From positions 496,001-560,000 of the forward strand of contig NZ_JADIIO010000001.1 in the NCBI RefSeq assembly GCF_015594545.1: DNA of 64,000 nt, read 5' to 3'. Positions 44,951 to 53,980 of this stretch are shown piece by piece (within the stretch, counting starts at the first letter, position 1; every line of letters starts with the position of its first letter). The notes beneath the pieces were generated by a model. The model was given only the letters and a program-made list of their open reading frames with translations. It had not been told where the DNA came from and searched no databases. The DNA comes from Staphylococcus durrellii (lineage in GTDB: Bacteria; Bacillota; Bacilli; Staphylococcales; Staphylococcaceae). Made by a program: the position numbers and the translations under genes.

Positions 44951-45292
44951 TTACATTTGCATATTACCCATGTCATGTATTTTCATCATTAGACCGTGTG
45001 GAATATCGTCGTGTTTAACGATTTTCATAGAAGTATATTTGTCAGAACCTTTTGACTTAACTAATTTAACAAAATCGCCTTTTTTAGGTGAGAAACCATC
45101 TTTTGAAGGGATTTTAACATCTTTTTCTACCTTATGATCCTTCTCATTAACAACTTTTTCGGCAGTATGTTTGTCTTTCATGTAACCATAATAAGTTTCT
45201 TTTTCTCCTGTATTTAACATGATAATAACTAATACGATACTGACGATTAACATTACTGCGATTAAGCCGATACTAAATACTTTTTTATTCAT
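44951..45292 (-). CDS. DUF4889-like membrane-anchored protein
   Basis: The 113-residue protein has one N-terminal helix (about 6-27) and an extracellular lysine-rich domain (ETYYGYMKDKHTAEKVV, SPKKGDFVKLVKSKG) ending in a Met/His-rich tail (GLMMKIHDMGNMQM). It resembles staphylococcal DUF4889 proteins of unknown function. The Met/His tail could bind a metal such as copper, an inference only. AAAGGAG precedes the ATG. Confidence 0.65.
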   Translation of the reverse strand: MNKKVFSIGLIAVMLIVSIVLVIIMLNTGEKETYYGYMKDKHTAEKVVNEKDHKVEKDVKIPSKDGFSPKKGDFVKLVKSKGSDKYTSMKIVKHDDIPHGLMMKIHDMGNMQM

Positions 45293-45423
45293 ATTATCTC
45301 TTGGCTCCTTTAACTCATGTATTATGAATATAACCTCATTATAATAATAATATAGATTAATACAAAATTAAATCGTCAAAATATGTATGATTTAACAAAA
45401 TTGTCGTATTTGTTCATATTTCA

Positions 45424-46257
45424 TTATTTATTTAGGAATTGAATTAGATAATTTATAAGATAATTCGAAGATATTTTAATATTAACTTTAAGACATGTAC
45501 AAAAATGATAATATTGTCGTTTGAAGACTATAGGTGTAGTATTTAAATGTTTTTTGAAATTAGTTAAATAGTTATAATAACTATTAAAACCAAAACAGTG
45601 GGCAATAGAAGTTATAGAACTATTGGTTAATAATAATTCTGGAATTGATAATGTAATTTTCAAACTTATAATATAGTTTTTATAATAAATATCTAAGTGT
45701 CTAATAAATAGTATAGATATATAACTAGGAGAAAAAAATAAATGCTGTCCCAAGTCATTTGTAGTGAGTACGTTTTGACTATGGTTGTTAATATAAGTCG
45801 TAATATCGTTTAGTGGTTTACTGTTACTACTAATAATAGGCTTGTAAATTTTGCTATGAGTAACACGTGCTTCTTTATTTAGTATATGTAATAAGCTATA
45901 AAAATAAGGTGTATTAATGTTATTTTGATAAATATAATCATATATAAATTGAAAGATGAACAACTTAAAGGTGGAGATTGAACTAAGCTTTTTATAGTCG
46001 TAATGGCTGATAAATAAACTCTTGTGATTGTGTGACAAGTAAAACATAGGTATGATGATGGCAATGATTTTGTCACCTGAAATCACTTTATATAAATCGC
46101 AATGGTTAATAATGACTACGCTATCATTTATATTGACCTTCTTACCATTTAATAACACTGTTAAATTATTGCTTAGCGAAAAATATAAAATAAGATGATT
46201 AATACAGCGTTGTGTATTGGTCTCGTAACTTTCATAGTAACGAATTGAACAGTACAT
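45424..46257 (-). CDS. AraC-family regulator
   Basis: The 277-residue protein has a C-terminal AraC double helix-turn-helix (about 155-255: NVLTTNDLGQHLFFSPSYIS, ITSIAHCFGFNSYYNYLTNF) and an N-terminal cupin-like region (NGKKVNINDSVVIINHCDLY). The opening IRYYESYETNTQ resembles staphylococcal Rsp/Rbf-type AraC proteins, but those are about 700 residues; this is the compact form. It is rich in Ile, Asn, Tyr and Ser and more AT-rich than its neighbours. Target unknown. Confidence 0.78.
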   Translation of the reverse strand: MYCSIRYYESYETNTQRCINHLILYFSLSNNLTVLLNGKKVNINDSVVIINHCDLYKVISGDKIIAIIIPMFYLSHNHKSLFISHYDYKKLSSISTFKLFIFQFIYDYIYQNNINTPYFYSLLHILNKEARVTHSKIYKPIISSNSKPLNDITTYINNHSQNVLTTNDLGQHLFFSPSYISILFIRHLDIYYKNYIISLKITLSIPELLLTNSSITSIAHCFGFNSYYNYLTNFKKHLNTTPIVFKRQYYHFCTCLKVNIKISSNYLINYLIQFLNK

Positions 46258-46424
46258 TATATCAACTCCTAAAAAAGGTGTTGTTTGTCTAATACCTTTG
46301 ATTATACAACAGTTAATGTAAATAATTTTTACTACAAATTTTTAATTTACAAAGGTTAATAGCAAAGTTATGACTTGTTAAAATAAGTTAAGCACATAGA
46401 AAATCATAAATAAGGTGAGTATAG

Positions 46425-47000
46425 ATGGAACACATATATTCTGATTACTTTAGAGATAAGTCAAAAATCACTGAAAAAAGAACACAAATTTTAGGCATCG
46501 TCTTACATGATGATGCAGAAAATATGGCGGCAAAAGATTATATAGATTGGCTTAAAGATAGAGCACGAGAGGGTTGTTTATATAAAGGATGGGCTAGCAT
46601 ATATATTGATAAGGACACATGCTATTGGTTTCATCCGATAGATTATATTGAATGGCATTGTGGCAATCAATTTGCTAATGAACATTATGTAGGTATTGAA
46701 AGGTGCCAGTCAAAGATTAACGGAGTCTTATCTGATAGACAATTTGAAGAAATTGAAGAAGCGAGTTTTAAAATTGCGGCTAAAATATTAAAAGAACAAA
46801 ATTTGCCTGTAAATAGAGATACTGTTAGATTGCATAGAGAATTTTTTGAGACGGCTTGTCCTGCTAGAGCATGGCAAATTCATGTTAATAATAGTGAAGA
46901 TTCGGAAGTAAATAGAGAGCGATTAAAAGATTACTTTATTAGCCGTATCCAAACATATTATAATCAAGTTAAAATTGATAAAACAGCTATACTACGATAA
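46425..47000 (+). CDS. N-acetylmuramoyl-L-alanine amidase (Amidase_2), no signal peptide
   Basis: The 191-residue protein is an amidase-2 domain: metal ligands His28 (IVLHDDAE), a later His in RLHREFF and Cys in ETACPARAW, plus YIEWHCGNQ and YVGIERCQS. The single domain lacks a signal peptide and a cell-wall-binding domain, as in phage endolysin catalytic parts, but no holin or phage gene is nearby. It could be released by lysis or act on cytosolic muropeptides. AAGGTG precedes the ATG. Confidence 0.82.
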   Translation: MEHIYSDYFRDKSKITEKRTQILGIVLHDDAENMAAKDYIDWLKDRAREGCLYKGWASIYIDKDTCYWFHPIDYIEWHCGNQFANEHYVGIERCQSKINGVLSDRQFEEIEEASFKIAAKILKEQNLPVNRDTVRLHREFFETACPARAWQIHVNNSEDSEVNRERLKDYFISRIQTYYNQVKIDKTAILR

Positions 47001-47035
47001 TGCGTGCATTACGGTAGTATAGCTGTTTTATTTTT
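46980..47035. terminator. Terminator overlapping the end of the amidase gene
   Basis: AAAACAGCTATACTAC pairs with GTAGTATAGCTGTTTT, followed by ATTTTT. The left arm encodes the last residues (KTAILR) and the stop codon. It can also serve the convergent corA gene. Confidence 0.88.
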
Positions 47036-47050
47036 AAAAGCAGTATAAAA

Positions 47051-47989
47051 TTATAATTTTTGTTTACGCCATAAAAATGCACCAACAAGTGATACTAATA
47101 TGAGCGAAATAATAATAACGACAATCCATGAAATATAACTATGACTATTAATTGGCAATGGTACATTCATACCAAAGAAACTAAATACTAGAGTTGGTAA
47201 TGTTAGGAAGACTGTAAATAAAGTTAAAGTTTTCATCGTGTTGTTCAGTTCATTTGATAATAAAGAGGCATATGAAGTCGTAATACTTTCTAATATTTTA
47301 GTATATAGTTCTGTTGTTTCGACAGCTTGTTTATTTTCAATAACTAAATCTTCAAGTAATTCTTCATCTTCTTCAAATCTTTTAATTGCAGGTAGCCTGA
47401 ATAGTTTTTTAATTATATTGTCGTTGCCTTTGAGTGCCGCTAAAAAATAAACTAAACTCTTTTCAACTTCCATTAAATTATAAAGCTGTTTATTACTCAC
47501 ATTGTTTTTTAAATTACGTTCAATGCGTAATCTCGTCTTGTTTAATAACCTTAAGTTTCTGTTATAGTGATTGGCAATCGTTAATAAAATATTTAATGCA
47601 AACCGACTGTGGAACTTTAAGTTAATGCGCTGACGCGTAAAATTCTCTAAAAACTCATTTTCTTCATTACATATTGTAACTATTCTTTTATTGCCAATAA
47701 TAATACCCAATGGAATTGTTATAAAGGAGAGGACGTTATTATTTGTTTTATTGACGACAGGCAAATCGATAATAATTAAAGAATAGCCTGTTTCATCATC
47801 ATATTCTATACGTGCACTTTCTTCACTATCGAGTGGGTCCTTGATAAAATCTTCGGGAATATTATATTGAGTTATTATTTTTTCTATCTCATCCCTATCG
47901 GGTTCTATTATATTTATCCAAGAAGCTGTTGTATCTGCAATACACTCAATAACCTTTTGATTTTGATTGTGCTTGTAAGCTTTAATCAT
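47051..47989 (-). CDS. CorA-family divalent cation transporter
   Basis: The 312-residue protein has a large cytosolic domain and two C-terminal helices; the first ends with the signature FFGMNVPLP and is followed by the periplasmic-side loop NSHSYIS. CorA forms pentameric Mg2+ (or Co2+/Zn2+) channels. Loop lacks the usual MPEL sequence, so the transported ion is less certain. AAAGGGGGC lies before the ATG. Confidence 0.87.
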   Translation of the reverse strand: MIKAYKHNQNQKVIECIADTTASWINIIEPDRDEIEKIITQYNIPEDFIKDPLDSEESARIEYDDETGYSLIIIDLPVVNKTNNNVLSFITIPLGIIIGNKRIVTICNEENEFLENFTRQRINLKFHSRFALNILLTIANHYNRNLRLLNKTRLRIERNLKNNVSNKQLYNLMEVEKSLVYFLAALKGNDNIIKKLFRLPAIKRFEEDEELLEDLVIENKQAVETTELYTKILESITTSYASLLSNELNNTMKTLTLFTVFLTLPTLVFSFFGMNVPLPINSHSYISWIVVIIISLILVSLVGAFLWRKQKL

Positions 47990-48065
47990 TTTCTAATGCC
48001 CCCTTTCAAACTTAATACTTTTTTATATTAGCTAATAACTTAGTATGTTACAACAAATTTTGTAA

Positions 48066-48674
48066 TTAATGTTGGTCATATTGCTGGTTAGCCAATAATC
48101 TAAGTGGGCCATTGAATATTATTTTGAATAAAATATCGGCCAAATCGTCTACACTCATTCTATTGTCATCTTGAACCCAATGTTTTATAAACGAAATTGT
48201 GGCACCTGAAACATAGCTATGAAAATAGTCTAATGGAATACCCTCAATTTGATTTGAACTAGTAATAAGGGTTTGCATATTATTAAACATCAATTGACTA
48301 ATTTTGCTTTCTATTTGGCTTTTGCGCTCTAGATTTAATATCACTTTATAGAAATCGATATTATTAGCAATATATGACATAATATTTTTTAATATATTCG
48401 TCGTAAACGCTTTAGCAAAGTCTTCAGTGTTCGTATATTGAATATAAAAATAATCAAAATGTAATTTCTCGGATAGATTTTTAATATATTCATCTTCCAT
48501 CGAAGATAGCAACTCGTACTTATCTACGTAGTGTAAATAAAACGTCCCTCTATTTATATCAGCCAAAGTTGTAATATCTTTTATTGTAATTTTATCGAGT
48601 TCTTTTTCTTGTAATAAAGAAATAAAGGCATGTTTAATAGCTTGTTTAGATTTTTTAATTCTACGGTCTTCCAT
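48066..48674 (-). CDS. TetR-family regulator divergent from YhgE-like gene
   Basis: The 202-residue protein has a TetR head: IKKSKQAIKHAFISLLQEKE, then TIKDITTLADINRGTFYLHY as helix-turn-helix. It resembles B. subtilis YhgD-type regulators that sit beside YhgE. GTGGAGG is 6 nt before the ATG at 48674; the longer frame to 48740 is rejected. It likely represses the divergent membrane-protein gene. Confidence 0.82.
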   Translation of the reverse strand: MEDRRIKKSKQAIKHAFISLLQEKELDKITIKDITTLADINRGTFYLHYVDKYELLSSMEDEYIKNLSEKLHFDYFYIQYTNTEDFAKAFTTNILKNIMSYIANNIDFYKVILNLERKSQIESKISQLMFNNMQTLITSSNQIEGIPLDYFHSYVSGATISFIKHWVQDDNRMSVDDLADILFKIIFNGPLRLLANQQYDQH

Positions 48675-48721
48675 AAGATTACCTCCACTTATTGAACAAT
48701 TTATATCATATTGTTGATTTA

Positions 48722-48753
48722 TAGACATTATGAATAACATTGATTATTGTCTA
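48722..48753. promoter_or_regulatory. Inverted repeat in TetR/YhgE intergenic region
   Basis: TAGACA (48722-48727) and TGTCTA (48748-48753) with partly complementary AT-rich inside; candidate TetR operator. A second short palindrome AACATGATGTT lies nearer the YhgE-like gene. Confidence 0.4.
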
Positions 48754-48840
48754 TGTTGTTAAAACTATTATAATAAACAACGTGATAGATATTCAACATG
48801 ATGTTCAAAAATGTTATTGCAAACAAGGAGGTAAAAAACT

Positions 48841-50118
48841 ATGAATATTTTAAAAAGTAAATTACTATGGATTTCACCAATAGTAATCGTAATTATATTA
48901 GCAATCTTTTCAATTGCATTTTCTCCAGCTTATAACCCTAAACCTAAATCTATACCTATTGCGATTGTAAATCATGATAAGGGTACTTCTATTCAAGGTA
49001 AAAACGTAGATATTGGTGGAAATTTAGTAGACAAATTTAAAGACAGTGATTCTAAATCTATTAAATGGGTTGAAGTAGATAGTGAAAAAGAAGCACAAAA
49101 AGGTTTAGATAAACAAAAATATTTTGGTGCTGCAGTTTTAGAAAAAGATTTCTCAAAAAATGCGATGAGTAAAACGCAAAAAATTGTAATGGATAGCAAA
49201 AAAGCCGAAATGAAAGACAAAATTAACTCTGGAGACATTCCTCCCGAACAAGCTAAAAAATTACAACAGGCTGCGCCTAAAAATGATGTAACTGTTAAAC
49301 AAGCACATCTTAAAACATTAGCTAATGGTGGCGCGAATATGCAAGCGTCTCAAATTGCTTCAAATGTACTAAAAGGCATTGGAAGTAATATCAATAAACA
49401 AATTACTAAACAAAGTATAGGTACCTTAGAAAAACAAAATATCAAAGTTAGCGCAAATGATATCAATGGTATTACTAATCCGGTTAAAGTTAATAATAAA
49501 AAAGTTAACGAAGTAAAAGACCATCAAGCTAGTGGTAATGCACCATTCTTAATGTTTATGCCAGTTTGGATAAGTTCAATTGTTGGTTCAATTTTATTAT
49601 TCTATGCATTTAGATCTAGTAAAAATATATCAATTGTGCAACGTGTATCAGCTACATTAATACAATGTGTAGGTGCAATTGTAACTGCTTTTGTTGGTGG
49701 ATTTGGATACGTTTACTTTATGTCAGGTATCCAAGGATTTGACTTTAACGACATTAATAAAATTGCATTTTATGTATCAATTGCGATATTAAGTTTTATG
49801 GGGTTAATCATTGGTGTTATGACTTGGTTAGGAATGAAATCAATACCTATCTTCTTTATCGCGATGTTCTTTAGTATGCAATTAGTAACATTACCAAAAC
49901 AGTTATTGCCTAAATTTTATCAAGATTATATTGTCGACTGGAATCCATTTACACATTATGCTAACTCACTAAGAGAATTAATTTACATGCACCAACCTAT
50001 AACAATGAATAGCACAATGTGGATGTTTGTTGGTTTTATGATTTTTGGATTAATTTCTTCACTTTTAGCTACTATAGTGAGAAAACATAGTGACAAAACA
50101 ACAGAAATTCCATCATAA
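48841..50118 (+). CDS. YhgE/Pip-type membrane protein (ABC-2-like, DUF3533)
   Basis: The 425-residue protein has an N-terminal helix, a large extracellular domain of about 200 residues (IPIAIVNHDKGTSIQGKNVD) and five to six C-terminal helices, the layout of phage-infection-protein/YhgE and ESX-type accessory proteins. WNPFTHYANSLRELIYM near the end is typical of ABC-2 membrane domains. No ATPase is adjacent. AAGGAGG lies 9 nt before the ATG. Role unknown, possibly export or surface anchoring. Confidence 0.8.
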   Translation: MNILKSKLLWISPIVIVIILAIFSIAFSPAYNPKPKSIPIAIVNHDKGTSIQGKNVDIGGNLVDKFKDSDSKSIKWVEVDSEKEAQKGLDKQKYFGAAVLEKDFSKNAMSKTQKIVMDSKKAEMKDKINSGDIPPEQAKKLQQAAPKNDVTVKQAHLKTLANGGANMQASQIASNVLKGIGSNINKQITKQSIGTLEKQNIKVSANDINGITNPVKVNNKKVNEVKDHQASGNAPFLMFMPVWISSIVGSILLFYAFRSSKNISIVQRVSATLIQCVGAIVTAFVGGFGYVYFMSGIQGFDFNDINKIAFYVSIAILSFMGLIIGVMTWLGMKSIPIFFIAMFFSMQLVTLPKQLLPKFYQDYIVDWNPFTHYANSLRELIYMHQPITMNSTMWMFVGFMIFGLISSLLATIVRKHSDKTTEIPS

Positions 50119-50128
50119 TAATTAATTA

Positions 50129-50171
50129 AGCTTTGATGTAGAATGATTTTCTCTATATCAGAGCTTTTTTG
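50129..50171 (+). terminator. Terminator after YhgE-like gene
   Basis: AAGCTTTGATGTAGA pairs with TCTATATCAGAGCTT (a few mismatches), then T run. Confidence 0.75.
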
Positions 50172-50291
50172 TAATATTATTACAGAATAATTGAGCTATA
50201 TGCTACACAATCTTTATGTTATCTTAACATTAGCTTTACAAAAGTTAGATATAATTTAAGTAGTTAACAAATACTTTAAAGAGGTGGGGCA

Positions 50292-51962
50292 ATGAATTCT
50301 TTTGCAATGGAAATTCTATTTACCTTTATCGGAGGACTTGGAATATTTCTATATGGAATTAAGCAAATGGGCGATGGTCTACAAGCTTCAGCGGGCGATA
50401 GACTGAGAAGTATTTTAAATCGAGTTACGAGCAATCCTGTAATGGGTGTTATTGCCGGTATGGTCGTTACAATCTTAATTCAAAGTAGTTCTGGTACCAC
50501 GGTAATTACTATTGGTCTAGTTACTGCAGGATTTATGACTATGAGACAAGCCATAGGTGTCATAATGGGAGCTAACATAGGTACAACGGTTACAGCATTT
50601 ATAATAGGTATTGATATTGGTGCTTATGCACTTCCTATACTTGCCATTGGCGCGTTCTTAATATTCTTTATTCATAAGAGAAAAGTTAAAAATATAGGTA
50701 TGATTTTATTTGGTTTCGGTGCTTTATTTTATGGACTCGAATTAATGAGTTCAGCCGTTAAACCTTTAGCTAATTTAGATGGCTTTAATAAAATTATGTT
50801 AGATATGTCATCGAATCCTATTTTAGGCTTATTAGCAGGAACGTTTTTGACAGTAGTAATTCAGAGCTCAAGTGCCACAATTGGTATCTTGCAAGGATTT
50901 TATGCAAATGATTTAATTTCATTACATGGAGCATTACCAGTATTGTTAGGTGATAACATCGGTACGACGATTACAGCAGTGTTAGCTAGTTTAGCAGGAT
51001 CCATTGCAGCTAAACGTGTCGCGTTAGTACATGTATTATTTAACTTAATAGGTGCGACAATCTTTATTGTAATATTACCTCTATACCAAAGTGCTATAGT
51101 ATGGATTCAGAAGGTACTAAGTTTAAAACCGGAAATGGTCATAGCATTTGCACATGGCTCTTTCAATGTGACAAATACATTAATTCAATTACCGTTTATA
51201 TTTGTTTTAGCTTGGATTGTAACTAAAGTGATACCTGGTGATGATATACATGAAAAATTTCAACCACGTAGTTTAGACAAAAATTTAATCAACAGAGCAC
51301 CAAGCTTTGCCCTTCAAGAAGCACAGGATGAAATACAAAACTTGGGACATATGTCATATGCTATGTTAGAAAATGTAAAATATTATGATGATAAATTAAA
51401 AAAAGATATTGATCAAAAGCAAGTTGTAGTAGAAAATATGTATGATAATATTCGACAATATTTAACGAAAATTTCTGAAAAAAAATTATCAGCAAAAGAC
51501 GCTGAACGTATGTCAGTATTATTTGATGTTAATAGGGCAATGTTAAAAGTAGCATCATTGTCGCAGCAATATTTTAAAATAAAAGAACAACAATACGTAG
51601 AAAATATTCATATTTCTACAGAAGCCCAAAATAGTATTAATCAGTTATATGATTATGTCACGATTTCTTTTAATAAAACAATAAATAACTTTAACGTTTA
51701 CGATGACTTAACAAAAGAAGAAATCGTAGAGCGTAGTAAAGATTCTTATGGGTTAGAGCATGAATTGAGAAAACAACATATTCAGCGATTAAGTTCAGGT
51801 GACTGTTCTCCTGAAGGCGCAATATTATATTTAGATATGATCTCAGTATTAGAACGTATAGGATACCATGCTAGAAATATCTCTGAAGGCCTGATCAATT
51901 ATAATCATCTGGCAAATACAGATTATAACCAAGTGAATAACTTTGAACCTGAAACAACTTAA
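50292..51962 (+). CDS. Na/Pi cotransporter with PhoU-like C-terminal domain
   Basis: The 556-residue NptA/PNaS protein has two inverted repeats with QSSSGTT (64-70) and QSSSATIG (about 190), GANIGTT and GDNIGTT, then a PhoU-like helical domain (about 350-540). It imports phosphate with sodium; S. aureus NptA is such a protein. GAGGTGGGG lies before the ATG. Single gene. Confidence 0.9.
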   Translation: MNSFAMEILFTFIGGLGIFLYGIKQMGDGLQASAGDRLRSILNRVTSNPVMGVIAGMVVTILIQSSSGTTVITIGLVTAGFMTMRQAIGVIMGANIGTTVTAFIIGIDIGAYALPILAIGAFLIFFIHKRKVKNIGMILFGFGALFYGLELMSSAVKPLANLDGFNKIMLDMSSNPILGLLAGTFLTVVIQSSSATIGILQGFYANDLISLHGALPVLLGDNIGTTITAVLASLAGSIAAKRVALVHVLFNLIGATIFIVILPLYQSAIVWIQKVLSLKPEMVIAFAHGSFNVTNTLIQLPFIFVLAWIVTKVIPGDDIHEKFQPRSLDKNLINRAPSFALQEAQDEIQNLGHMSYAMLENVKYYDDKLKKDIDQKQVVVENMYDNIRQYLTKISEKKLSAKDAERMSVLFDVNRAMLKVASLSQQYFKIKEQQYVENIHISTEAQNSINQLYDYVTISFNKTINNFNVYDDLTKEEIVERSKDSYGLEHELRKQHIQRLSSGDCSPEGAILYLDMISVLERIGYHARNISEGLINYNHLANTDYNQVNNFEPETT

Positions 51963-52068
51963 TTAAAATTTAAAGCGTTATGAATAACACACTTATACTC
52001 CATATATATACACATACGTTTTAAAGGCGTATTAATAATGATAATATTTCATTAAATAATGCAAAAAC

Positions 52069-52107
52069 AAAAGTACGAATCTTAATAATGGGTTTGTACT
52101 TTTTTTA
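52069..52107 (+). terminator. Terminator after Na/Pi transporter gene
   Basis: AAAGTACGAATC pairs with GGGTTTGTACTTT, followed by a T run. Confidence 0.75.
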
Positions 52108-52153
52108 TAAAACAACTATTTAAAACTCAAATATCGTCAATTTCAAATTAAGA

Positions 52154-52167
52154 AGAAAACGTTTCCA
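52154..52167. promoter_or_regulatory. cre site (CcpA) before SDR gene
   Basis: AGAAAACGTTTCCA fits TGWAANCGNTWNCA except for the first base. It abuts the probable -35 element at 52168. Confidence 0.7.
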
Positions 52168-52197
52168 TTGCAATGTATGAATTATTTATCTTACAAT
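52168..52197 (+). promoter_or_regulatory. Probable promoter of polyol-cluster SDR gene
   Basis: TTGCAA (52168-52173), 18-bp spacer, TACAAT (52192-52197). Confidence 0.5.
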
Positions 52198-52227
52198 CAT
52201 TTTATAAATATTTTTGGAGGTATAAAT

Positions 52228-53007
52228 ATGTCAATTTTAGATAAGTTTAAATTAGATAATCAAGTTGCTATCGTTACAGGAGGTGCTTCTGGATTAGGTA
52301 AAGCTATGGGTAAAGGTTTAGCAGAAGCTGGTGCGCATTTAGTTATAGCAGATATTAATTTGGAACAAGCCCAAGCTACTGCTGATGAGTTTACAAATGA
52401 TACAGGCAATAAGGCTATTGCCTGCAAAGTAGATGTAACGAATGTCGACGATGTTTATCAAATGGTTGAAGATGTAAAAAATGAATTTGGTAGAATTGAT
52501 ATTTTATTTAATAATGCCGGAATTAATGAGCACGTCAAATTTGAAGATATGCCATATGACAGATGGGTTAAAAATATGGATGTAAATATTAACAGTATGG
52601 TATTAGTATCTCAAGCGGTGGGCGAAGTAATGATCGAACAAAAAAGAGGGTCTATCGTCAATACGTCTTCAATGTCAGGCATTATCGTCAATACACCTCA
52701 ACCACAAGCGGCATATAATACCTCTAAAGGTGCGGTAATTATGTTCACTAAGAGTTTGGCTAATGAATGGGCGGAACATAATATAAGAGTGAATACTATA
52801 GCACCTGGTTATATGAAAACTGAATTAACTAAAGATTATTTTGCACAGGGTGGAGACATGATAGATACGTGGATGAAATTTACACCACTGGGCAGACCAG
52901 GCGTACCAGAAGAACTACAGGGTGCTGCATTATACCTAGCGTCTGATGCTTCATCATTTGTGACTGGCAGTATTGTAACAATTGATGGCGGTTATACAGC
53001 ACTTTAA
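52228..53007 (+). CDS. Short-chain dehydrogenase, probable polyol dehydrogenase
   Basis: The 259-residue SDR has TGGASGLG at 17-24, NNAG at 95-98, a catalytic Ser near 148 and Tyr163/Lys167. Asp42 (IADIN) after the second strand indicates NAD. It resembles gluconate 5-dehydrogenase/D-threitol dehydrogenase-type SDRs. GGAGG is 7 nt before the ATG at 52228; the upstream extension is rejected. A cre site sits before its promoter and the next operon also has one, so it probably belongs to the same carbohydrate regulon. Confidence 0.82.
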   Translation: MSILDKFKLDNQVAIVTGGASGLGKAMGKGLAEAGAHLVIADINLEQAQATADEFTNDTGNKAIACKVDVTNVDDVYQMVEDVKNEFGRIDILFNNAGINEHVKFEDMPYDRWVKNMDVNINSMVLVSQAVGEVMIEQKRGSIVNTSSMSGIIVNTPQPQAAYNTSKGAVIMFTKSLANEWAEHNIRVNTIAPGYMKTELTKDYFAQGGDMIDTWMKFTPLGRPGVPEELQGAALYLASDASSFVTGSIVTIDGGYTAL

Positions 53008-53021
53008 TTAAATAGCTAGAT

Positions 53022-53066
53022 AAAAAGCTCAAGCCTTATATAATTTTAGAGGCTTTGAGCTTTTTT
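53022..53066. terminator. Bidirectional terminator
   Basis: AAAAAGCTCAAGCCT pairs with AGGCTTTGAGCTTTTT between the convergent SDR and DeoR genes. Confidence 0.92.
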
Positions 53067-53079
53067 ATTTGCCGAAATA

Positions 53080-53844
53080 TTAATCAGCAATGGTTATGTG
53101 AAAAGGAAGATCAGACAACCATTTGCTGTCAGGTTGTTTATTCGTGATAATTTCATTAATGTCACTTAATTTAGCGAAAGATAATGTTGAAGAAACATCA
53201 AATTTACTATGGTCGATAAGTGCCACAACCTTATCACTTTGTTGGACCATTTGCTTTTTTAATTGTACCTCTGGTAATGAAAAATCTGTAAGGCCGTTTT
53301 GTAACGTTAAGCCATTAGCAGATAAGAAGAAATAATCAATATGATACATTTCTAAAATTTGAGAATCAATATTACCAGTAATTGCATTTGAATCTTTTGA
53401 CACAAAACCACCTACGATAAGAACGGTTAAATGTGGATTTTCTTTTAGTAAAACAGCATTCTCAAGCCCATTAGTTATAATAGTTAATTCCATTGTCGAT
53501 TCGGCAAGTAACTTTGCTAACTCATATGTAGTTGAACTTGCATCAATCATGATGCACTGTTGGGGTTGTATTTTATTTATAGCGTGTTGACTAATATGAT
53601 GTTTCTCGTCGTGTCTTTGTGTTAAACGATAGGAAAAGTTGAGTTTGGATCCCATATCTTCATTTATTTTCGCTCCACCGTGTGTACGTACTAATTTATT
53701 TTCACTTTCTAACCGACGTAGATCACTTCTCACTGTTGCCTCAGTTACGCTTAAATAGTTTGATAGTTGTTTTACAGTTGCTCTCTTATGAGACTTTATA
53801 TAGATATAAATATTTTCTCGTCGTTCATCTGCATACATTTTCAT
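53080..53844 (-). CDS. DeoR/GlpR-family sugar-phosphate-responsive repressor
   Basis: The 254-residue protein has an N-terminal helix-turn-helix (about 3-55: RATVKQLSNYLSVTEATVRS, DLRRLESENKLVRTHGGA) and the DeoR C-terminal sensor (MIDASSTTYELAKLL, GGFVSKDSNAITG). Such repressors respond to phosphorylated sugars. It is divergent from the Zn-dehydrogenase/DhaKL/RpiB operon and is its obvious regulator. The ATG at 53844 is preferred over GTG at 53853, which overlaps the AAGGA ribosome-binding site. Confidence 0.9.
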   Translation of the reverse strand: MKMYADERRENIYIYIKSHKRATVKQLSNYLSVTEATVRSDLRRLESENKLVRTHGGAKINEDMGSKLNFSYRLTQRHDEKHHISQHAINKIQPQQCIMIDASSTTYELAKLLAESTMELTIITNGLENAVLLKENPHLTVLIVGGFVSKDSNAITGNIDSQILEMYHIDYFFLSANGLTLQNGLTDFSLPEVQLKKQMVQQSDKVVALIDHSKFDVSSTLSFAKLSDINEIITNKQPDSKWLSDLPFHITIAD

Positions 53845-53905
53845 CTGTGTCACATCCTTAATTTTATCTTAATCCATTTTATATTATTACTCAATATGTA
53901 AATAT

Positions 53906-53955
53906 AAACAAACTAAAATGAAAATAAACGAAAAAATATTTGAAGAAAACGAAAA
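53906..53955. promoter_or_regulatory. DeoR operator: direct repeats of AAACGAAAA
   Basis: AAACGAAAA occurs at 53926-53934 and 53947-53955, exactly 21 bp apart, with a degenerate copy AAACAAACT at 53906-53914. DeoR-family repressors often bind direct repeats spaced by helical turns. The last copy lies inside the promoter spacer. Confidence 0.65.
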
Positions 53956-53968
53956 TATATATTAAAAT
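53940..53968 (+). promoter_or_regulatory. Promoter of polyol operon
   Basis: TTGAAG (53940-53945), 17-bp spacer, TAAAAT (53963-53968). Confidence 0.6.
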
Positions 53969-53980
53969 ATTAATTGTAAA

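Noticed and set aside
46425..47000. Prophage signal from the amidase gene
   Set aside because: No integrase, holin, structural genes or attachment repeats are nearby.
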